Positions 12,101-14,443 of a DNA stretch of 14,443 nucleotides are shown here, one piece after another. A model generated the notes under the pieces. The model did no database searches. It was not told where the DNA came from and saw only the letters and a list, made by a program, of their open reading frames with translations. The stretch is from Baffinella frigidus (Eukaryota > Cryptophyceae > Cryptomonadales > Baffinellaceae): the NCBI GenBank assembly GCA_026770585.1, contig MU646303.1, positions 1,289,997 to 1,304,439 of the forward strand, written 5' to 3'. Within the stretch, counting starts at the first letter, position 1. Every line of letters begins with the position of its first letter. The translations under genes were made by a program, and so were the position numbers.

Positions 12101-13683
12101 ACATCTTCCCGTGCATCCCTGCCTCTTGTTTCCGTTTCCCTCAAATCGCGACTCCGCGTCGGCAGGTCACGGCTCGACGCGATCTTCAAAACCGTGTCAT
12201 CCGCGCCGTTCAAGATGCCCCCCGTCTTCCTCCCGCCAGCCTTCGATCGATACAAGTTGCAGGAAACCGCCCGTTTCCTAGCGCTGCCTGAGTAAAACTG
12301 GGCTCGCCATTCAACATATTTAGAGCAGAAACGTAAGTACAAAAGGGTAACTAAAATGCTGGTATCACGAGTCTTTCTCCTGCCCGCCTTCGAACGATAC
12401 AAGTTGCAGGAAATGCCCCGCCCGTGCTCCCCTGACCCTTGGACCCTAGACGCTGACCCTGATATCCTAAGCACGAAACCCTGAGCCCGAAACCACCCAT
12501 GAAGCCGCATGCCATGTCTTTGATTTTTTTTACCGGATTTGTATCAGCGTCGATATCGGATGCCCCACGCTTCCATCATCGATCTCAGAGCTTTCCGCGG
12601 GGGTACAGAACCGTGCTAGATAACGTACCGCCCCGGTGTAAAACAAAACAGTATCCGACTGAGTTAACCGTCTTGCGGGGGGATGTGGTTGCCAGGGTCC
12701 ACTCGAGGCGGAATACGACGCACACATCACGCGCAAAACACGAAACCCCAAATTCACAGGGGAAATCACGAACCCTTACGTTAACCGTCGTACGGGGGGT
12801 TGTGTGTTGCAGGCGCTACACGAGGCGGGATACGACGCGCACATTACGGGGATCGTGTTTCTACGCCTGGCGCACTACCTCACGATGACTGCCGCCAGCC
12901 ACCCGCTCACTGCGGCCCAGGTAGTGGCCCAGGTACCGATTTGCAACAAGATGATGTTGATTCGGTACCACCACGCATCGTCGGAACCGTGCCCCACACC
13001 ATTTCTTGTATTTTAAAACGAAACCATTCCCCGACAGGGTTTCTGAATCGAAACCATTCCCCGGCATAATTTATCATTCAACACCCGAAGCCTTTCCAGA
13101 CAGAATTTGTGAATTGAAGCCCTTCCCGCGCAGAGATTGGCGCCGGAGTCCACCGGGCTGACGCCTCGGATACGCGACATGAACAGCAGCGCCCGACCCT
13201 TCACAGGTTTGAAGTTTTCGGGTCAGGGTTCTTGGGGGAGGGTTCTTCGGGGAACTGTTGGATGCCAGGGTCGTTTAGTGAGCATGCATGTGGTCGCCTC
13301 GTCCCATTCGCACTAGGAGGAGCCCTAGGACCTAGATCAGTTGATGGCTTGTGCTGAATGACCCTGCAATCCAATCGTGTTTTGAGAACGTGCGCCCTAA
13401 GGTGGGGAAGGTGGCGGTGGGGAGAAGAGGGACGGTCGCCTAGCGGACAGACCGACAGTTTTCTGCTGGGAGGTAGGTGGTTCGACCCCCGGGGGTCGTG
13501 CCAATTGGAACGAGCGATCGTCTCGTCTGTGCAATGGATTCTACTAGGGAGTGTTGCGCGACGAATCTGAAGCGTGTTCCATCATCTCGTTTGGCAGCGC
13601 TGCTGGACAGGCTCTTCACAATCAACCTCGCGAACTGCCTCCACCTCATGGGCGGCACCCTCGTCAAATCCGTCAATCTCCAG
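5909..13683 (+). CDS. PARN: Poly(A)-specific ribonuclease PARN, multi-exon gene, C-terminus not seen
   Basis: PARN is the DEDDh deadenylase that removes poly(A) from mRNA and oligo(A) from small RNAs. My model has 17 exons and 1413 coding bases (471 codons), all joining in compatible phase. Motifs in order: [11 protein letters not shown] (Asp29, Glu31), [28 protein letters not shown], the R3H-like stretch [13 protein letters not shown] to [25 protein letters not shown] and [13 protein letters not shown] (Asp304), [12 protein letters not shown], and [13 protein letters not shown] (His385, Asp390). These align with the human catalytic Asp28, Glu30, Asp292, His377 and Asp382. Human PARN has 639 residues, so the C-terminal RRM part is missing here, beyond the window or unrecognised. 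Introns carry many partial exon copies. Confidence 0.92.
6198..6335 (+). CDS. PARN: PARN exon 2, exonuclease motif I
   Basis: Acceptor cccgcag, then [11 protein letters not shown] with catalytic Asp and Glu, a Gly/Ser-rich spacer, then GYATQEEE. Donor GTGAAA after the last Glu keeps phase 0. It corresponds to human IDGEFSGI through the start of the 'TPEERYQKL' segment. Confidence 0.85.
6626..6679 (+). CDS. PARN: PARN exon 3
   Basis: Acceptor gcgcag, 18 codons [18 protein letters not shown], donor GTCCCC. It matches the PARN 'ERYQKLKKHSMDFLLFQ' helix and strand. A second AG six bases on (cag before ATG) is an alternative acceptor that would drop two residues. Confidence 0.8.
6770..6906 (+). 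repeat. Purine (GAAGAA) tract and pyrimidine (TCTCCC) tract in PARN intron 3
   Basis: An AAGAAG-rich run at about 6774-6806, then a CTCTCCCTCTCC run to 6905. Between them gtccaggtcccccc at about 6859 repeats the exon 3 donor junction (6674-6687). Confidence 0.7.
6913..7007 (+). repeat. Dispersed intronic repeat, copy 1
   Basis: It matches 11503-11595 over about 90 bases. Shared blocks are gactattc, aacttgacatgctgggtg-like sequence, actttggagcggga, agcccgg-like sequence and attggtgag. Same orientation, inside PARN intron 3. Confidence 0.7.
7218..7339 (+). CDS. PARN: PARN exon 4
   Basis: Acceptor ttctcag, then [28 protein letters not shown], then DRRFLSEA. It matches PARN 'FGLCTF.......SFNFYVFP'. 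The exon ends in phase 2 at AG before donor GTTCTA; the next exon's first G completes an Arg codon. Confidence 0.88.
7440..7466 (+). repeat. Possible copy of the exon 4 donor junction
   Basis: ttcctcggccaggttc resembles ttcctctccgaggccaggttc at the end of exon 4, about 115 bases upstream. Short and gapped. Confidence 0.45.
7648..7671. repeat. Perfect 10-base hairpin
   Basis: CGTTGACTCT, a CTGA loop, then AGAGTCAACG, in PARN intron 4. There is no T-tract or other sign of function. Confidence 0.8.
7672..7775 (+). repeat. Degenerate short tandem repeat
   Basis: Loose units around TTCGTGTA, AAAAAAGCTTG and GCGTGTA, A-rich, in PARN intron 4. Confidence 0.55.
7889..7925 (+). repeat. Decayed copy of the 5' end of PARN exon 5, with acceptor
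   Basis: ggcag then gtgtgtcagcttcctctcg matches ggcag then gtgcatcagcttcctctcg, 151 bases upstream. The reading frame is lost after about 35 bases. Confidence 0.88.
8045..8135 (+). CDS. PARN: PARN exon 5
   Basis: Acceptor atggcag, G, then [30 protein letters not shown], donor GTCCGC. It is nearly diagnostic for PARN (human 'SIDFLASQGFDFNKVFRNG'). A decayed copy of its first 30 or so bases with acceptor sits at about 7889-7925. Confidence 0.9.
8237..8272 (+). CDS. PARN: PARN exon 6 (tentative microexon, GC donor)
   Basis: Acceptor tcccag, 12 codons [12 protein letters not shown], then CAG followed by GCGCGG as a possible GC donor. It joins in phase 0 between ...HEQETQ and ARSLDPHKG. The following intron begins with a copy of exon 7. 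The alternative is that exon 5 joins directly to exon 7, which also keeps frame. Confidence 0.45.
8273..8302 (+). repeat. Copy of the first 30 bases of PARN exon 7
   Basis: 26 of 30 bases agree with 8406-8435 (gcgcggtcgctgg against gcgcgatcgctgg, and so on). In my model this copy is the first sequence of the intron. Confidence 0.9.
8352..8405 (+). repeat. Two tandem copies of the acceptor region of PARN exon 7
   Basis: tgaatttcgagtaacccctg and taaatttcgagcaacgcctg repeat at 26-base spacing. The second ends in the working acceptor GAGCAG. Confidence 0.75.
8406..8489 (+). CDS. PARN: PARN exon 7
   Basis: Acceptor gagcag, 28 codons [20 protein letters not shown] then AAFLNSSE, donor GTACGC. It matches the PARN helix before the R3H domain ('FIDQVVEKIEDLLQSEE'). 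Partial copies flank it: its 5' part at 8273-8302 and its 3' part with donor at 8616-8651. Confidence 0.78.
8505..8805. repeat. GATGCGAAAACC-type repeat cluster
   Basis: GATGCGATTTTCGCATC hairpin at 8540-8558; atgcgaaaaccgc at 8702 and 8791; atgcggtgttc at two places near 8665-8690. Lies in PARN intron 7. Confidence 0.65.
8616..8651 (+). repeat. Decayed copy of the 3' end of PARN exon 7, with donor
   Basis: gacctcgccgccttcctcaa, then ctccgccgag and gt, matches gacctcgctgccttcctcaa, then ctcctccgag and gt, 162 bases downstream. Confidence 0.92.
9004..9262 (+). repeat. CCCTGAA / CCCTCAA / ACACTGA heptamer array
   Basis: A 260-base array in PARN intron 7, ending a few bases before the exon 8 acceptor. 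Three heptamer types occupy separate blocks: CCCTCAA mainly 9057-9120, CCCTGAA either side, ACACTGA at 9222-9258. The C-rich strand is the sense strand. Confidence 0.95.
9270..9333 (+). CDS. PARN: PARN exon 8 (R3H region)
   Basis: Acceptor gagccag directly after a telomere-like array, then [20 protein letters not shown] and N, ending phase 1 before donor GTACAG. It matches PARN 'L.P...FQRKLIYQTLS'. Phase agrees with exons 7 and 9. Confidence 0.75.
9460..9542 (+). CDS. PARN: PARN exon 9 (R3H region)
   Basis: Acceptor gtgcag, two bases completing Gly, then [17 protein letters not shown] and [10 protein letters not shown], donor GTTGCC. It corresponds to human 'ERYIVISKVDEEERKR'. The acidic insert is not conserved. 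Confidence 0.75.
9561..9682 (+). repeat. 25-base minisatellite, five copies
   Basis: The unit begins aagtaccggagcttcac and ends ttttgacc. Four near-perfect copies start at 9561, 9586, 9611 and 9636; a fifth from 9661 has a C-to-T change and a diverged end. It lies 18 bases after the exon 9 donor. Confidence 0.97.
9833..9862 (+). repeat. Possible copy of the 5' end of PARN exon 10
   Basis: ggagtgggggggcacccggt resembles ggagtgggggagcacggtgg at the exon start, about 98 bases upstream. Short, with a G-run, so less certain. Confidence 0.5.
9933..10027 (+). CDS. PARN: PARN exon 10
   Basis: Acceptor acacag, then [31 protein letters not shown], ending phase 2 before donor GTTACG. It matches PARN 'EELNDAVGFSRVI'. 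The first few residues depend on the acceptor chosen. Confidence 0.82.
10046..10138. mobile_element. Nested inverted repeat, foldback element
   Basis: AACCGTCGAATT at about 10049 is inverted as AATTCGACGGTT ending at about 10134. Inside, TTAGTGC and GCACTAA form a second stem. About 90 bases in PARN intron 10; no coding potential. Confidence 0.65.
10352..10393 (+). repeat. AT-rich direct repeat before the exon 11 acceptor
   Basis: taaattggtttgaat occurs twice at 19-base spacing, ending 12 bases before the acceptor. Confidence 0.85.
10405..10471 (+). CDS. PARN: PARN exon 11, catalytic Asp (GHNMLLD)
   Basis: Acceptor gtgcgcag, A completing Arg, then [20 protein letters not shown] and DL, donor GTTCGT. 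It carries the third catalytic Asp (human Asp292). It is the only exon in the PARN model, besides exons 16 and 17, that does not begin with G. Confidence 0.9.
10831..10862 (+). repeat. Copy A of the 5' end of PARN exon 12
   Basis: gcaagtgcaacttgaggcgc against gcaggtgcaactggaggcgc at the exon acceptor, 540 bases upstream. Confidence 0.8.
11156..11209 (+). repeat. Copy B of the 5' end of PARN exon 12
   Basis: gtgcaaatggaggcgctctt, then gagcctgcaccccgccgcgc, matches the exon start over about 48 bases, 211 bases upstream. Its readable peptide begins [14 protein letters not shown]. Confidence 0.92.
11373..11453 (+). CDS. PARN: PARN exon 12
   Basis: Acceptor ttgcag, 27 codons [18 protein letters not shown] then VATVHRKYP, donor GTGCGT. 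It matches PARN 'MHTVHQFYCPLPADLSEF..TTCVFP'. Two decayed copies of its 5' part lie upstream at 10831-10862 and 11156-11209. Confidence 0.85.
11503..11595 (+). repeat. Dispersed intronic repeat, copy 2
   Basis: Partner of 6913-7007, same orientation, in PARN intron 12. It ends in aattggtgag about 50 bases before the exon 13 acceptor. Confidence 0.7.
11644..11696 (+). CDS. PARN: PARN exon 13
   Basis: Acceptor aacaag, then [17 protein letters not shown] and two bases (AA), donor GTTTTT. It matches PARN 'RLLDTKLMA.....INNT'. The Lys codon is completed by the G opening exon 14. Confidence 0.85.
11885..11915 (+). repeat. Decayed copy of the 5' end of PARN exon 14, with acceptor
   Basis: cggcaggtcgcggctg against cggcaggtcacggctcg, 270 bases upstream. 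The pyrimidine-rich run before it (cccgtgcgtctatgcctc, then tttcgtttccctca) is duplicated as well. Confidence 0.8.
11934..12101. mobile_element. Large foldback (hairpin) element in PARN intron 13
   Basis: Arms of about 75 bases are near-perfect inverted copies: ATAGGCTAACGGCCTGAAAA on the left; CAGGCTGTTACCCTAT on the right. GGGGTAGTT pairs with AACTACCCC, and CCTACCGTAGGCCGAG with CTCGGCCTACGGTAGG. The loop is about 15 bases around 12011-12026. No coding capacity. It separates the duplicated acceptor copies of exon 14. Confidence 0.9.
12166..12262 (+). CDS. PARN: PARN exon 14
   Basis: Acceptor cggcag, G completing Lys, then [32 protein letters not shown]. It matches PARN 'SLAELEKRLKETPFNPPKV'. 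The only end that joins in frame to exon 15 is after TTG CAG, where the intron would begin GAAACC (a GA donor). A GT six bases earlier breaks the frame. Partial copies lie upstream (11885-11915) and downstream (12375-12417). Confidence 0.78.
12375..12417 (+). repeat. Decayed copy of the 3' end of PARN exon 14
   Basis: gccttcgaacgatacaagtt then gcaggaa against gccttcgatcgatacaagtt then gcaggaa, about 146 bases downstream. Confidence 0.92.
12663..12731 (+). repeat. Decayed copy of the acceptor and 5' end of PARN exon 15
   Basis: gttaaccgtcttgcgggggg, then the acceptor-like gttgccag, then cgaggcggaatacgacgcac, against gttaaccgtcgtacgggggg, gttgcag, cgaggcgggatacgacgcgc. Offset 118 bases. Confidence 0.95.
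12813..12920 (+). CDS. PARN: PARN exon 15, catalytic His and Asp ([11 protein letters not shown])
   Basis: Acceptor ttgcag, then [36 protein letters not shown]. It holds the DEDDh His and the fourth Asp (human His377, Asp382). Two in-frame donors lie 12 bases apart: after 12920 (GTAGTG) or after 12932 (GTACCG), the longer form adding VVAQ. Confidence 0.9.
13009..13138 (+). repeat. Four degenerate tandem copies of the exon 16 acceptor region
   Basis: Units with gaaaccattccccgacag, gaaaccattccccggca, gaagcctttccagacag and gaagcccttcccgcgcag, each preceded by a ttgaat-like or tgaatc-like piece. Only the last abuts the coding exon. Confidence 0.85.
13134..13206 (+). CDS. PARN: PARN exon 16
   Basis: Acceptor cgcgcag, then [24 protein letters not shown] and one base (G), donor GTTTGA. 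Phase 0 in, phase 1 out, matching exon 17. It corresponds to the variable segment before human '[11 protein letters not shown]'. Confidence 0.68.
13207..13597 (+). other. PARN intron 16, mostly unique sequence
   Basis: Apart from the tRNA-like stretch at 13431-13502 and a short GGGTTCTT repeat near 13228-13247, I see no exon or element here. Confidence 0.4.
13431..13502 (+). other. tRNA-like A-box and B-box pair (possible tRNA-derived relic)
   Basis: GGTCGCCTAGCGGACAGACC folds as a D-arm and resembles an A box. GGTTCGACCCC, about 40 bases on, fits the B-box consensus. The anticodon and acceptor stems do not pair, and the 14-base palindrome gacccccgggggtc replaces a proper T-stem. A SINE or decayed tRNA is possible; chance is not excluded. 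Confidence 0.3.
13598..13683 (+). CDS. PARN: PARN exon 17
   Basis: Acceptor ttggcag, CG completing Ala, then [28 protein letters not shown], donor GTGCCA. It matches PARN '[20 protein letters not shown]', the end of the nuclease domain. Confidence 0.82.
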
Positions 13684-14387
13684 GTGCCATACCATACCGT
13701 GCATCCAACTTGTACATCTAGTGTACGATACGTGCCTGGCACAGAACGCCCCCTGTATCTACTGTGCAGATGGTGTGCCCTGTCCCAGACATGCTTCACA
13801 CCTCACCCCAAACCCACTTCCCCTCACCCTCACTTTGCAAAGCAACTGCGGCATAGCACATCGCGCTCCGTGTTGACACACGCATCTTCACAATCCGGGG
13901 CACGCCCCCCCCCCCGTTTCTCCGTCAGCGAAATATTAACGCCGGGACACACAACAGCCGGCGCTGGCAAACCATCAGCTGCAGCGGCTGAAGCACGCGT
14001 CGGGCCGCGACTCTCCACAGCCTTCTTTCCTGGACCGCGACTGCCACACGCCAGTTGGTGAATCCCCTGTGCCCAATCCCGTACACACCCAGTATCTCAG
14101 ACGTATAGTGACTTGAGGGTAGTCATGCCCCCGAGGTGTCCCATCGACATCAACAGTCCTTGCATGCTGCCCAATCCCTTACAAACCCTAAAAAAGTTAG
14201 TATCTTGCCATGTGTGGATTTTATGAAACTGCCACGGGCCGCTTCGAGTGGAGGCGGTCGAAGCGGAGGCGGGGGGGGGGGCGTGTGGAAGTCCCTGCTC
14301 TGAACATCAGCTCTCCGCGCTCGTGCGTTGCGATGAAAGTTGGGAGCGTTCCCCCCCATGAACAGTGCTCGCCCCCCTTCCTCGCAG
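13684..14387 (+). other. Region after PARN exon 17, no exon recognised
   Basis: About 700 bases in which the C-terminal PARN exons would be expected. I find poly-C (about 13906-13917) and poly-G (about 14270-14281) runs and a loose duplication of cccaatccc(g/t)taca with agtatct at about 14072 and 14170. No convincing exon is visible. Confidence 0.4.
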
Positions 14388-14443
14388 GTGAAATCATCAG
14401 CTTCGGCGGCTCGCCGGCGCAACGTTCAAGTACCGTCCCCCCC
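14388..14443 (+). CDS. Possible next PARN exon (weak)
   Basis: A good acceptor (ttcctcgcag) at 14387 is followed by an open phase-0 stretch rich in Ser, Ala and Arg, with a possible donor GTACCG before the edge. It does not visibly match the PARN C-terminal domain. It could be a real exon, a partial exon copy or noncoding sequence. Confidence 0.2.
   Translation, partial: MKSSASAARRRNVQVPSP

Noticed and set aside
12251-12260. GT donor inside PARN exon 14 (AA-GTTGCA)
   Set aside because: It would leave phase 2 against a phase-0 acceptor at 12813; the end after TTG CAG keeps frame, at the cost of a GA donor.
13431-13502. Functional tRNA gene
   Set aside because: The acceptor, anticodon and T stems do not pair, although A- and B-box-like motifs are present.
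13477-14061. Plus-strand 194-codon open frame as a separate gene
   Set aside because: Only its stretch at 13598-13683 resembles PARN; the rest reads through intron with no similarity.

Overview
This is nuclear DNA of a eukaryote, most likely a unicellular alga or other protist. Two or three genes are broken into short exons (36 to about 140 bases, plus one of 804). Nearly every acceptor reads AG followed by G, several donors look like GC or GA instead of GT, and introns are filled with degenerate plant-type telomere-like repeats (TTTAGGG and variants). I cannot name the species. A prasinophyte green alga, a dinoflagellate or a haptophyte would each fit part of the evidence; this is inference.

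Layout. Minus strand, from 5542 leftward: a CCA-adding enzyme (tRNA nucleotidyltransferase) with a possible organelle-targeting N-terminus (exons 5542-4739, 4533-4397, 3723-3594, 3186-3151, 2860-2804, 2585-2493). It is followed on the same strand, in continuing phase, by an ERI1-type DEDDh 3'-5' exoribonuclease domain (exons 2049-1963, 1524-1441, 663-577, 129 to beyond the left edge). The two may be one fused gene or two tandem genes. Plus strand, from 5909 rightward: a poly(A)-specific ribonuclease (PARN), reconstructed from 17 exons between 5909 and 13683 and giving 471 codons in one continuous frame. All four catalytic acidic residues and the catalytic His of the DEDDh nuclease are present; the C-terminal part runs off the right edge or lies in exons I could not identify. 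The two transcription units diverge from a shared 366-base interval (5543-5908).

Function. All recognised activities act on RNA 3' ends: adding CCA to tRNA, trimming structured RNA or small-RNA 3' ends (ERI1 type), and removing poly(A) (PARN). Such a cluster in a eukaryote is notable, but co-regulation is only inferred.

The most interesting structure lies in the introns. At least twelve exons have a decayed partial copy in the flanking intron: the 5' part of an exon, with its acceptor, is repeated upstream, or the 3' part, with its donor, is repeated downstream. In one intron (8273-8405) the first 30 bases match the start of the next exon at 26 of 30 positions. That is what intron birth by tandem duplication of exon sequence predicts. 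Introns also hold foldback elements, minisatellites, CT tracts and one repeat shared by two introns.
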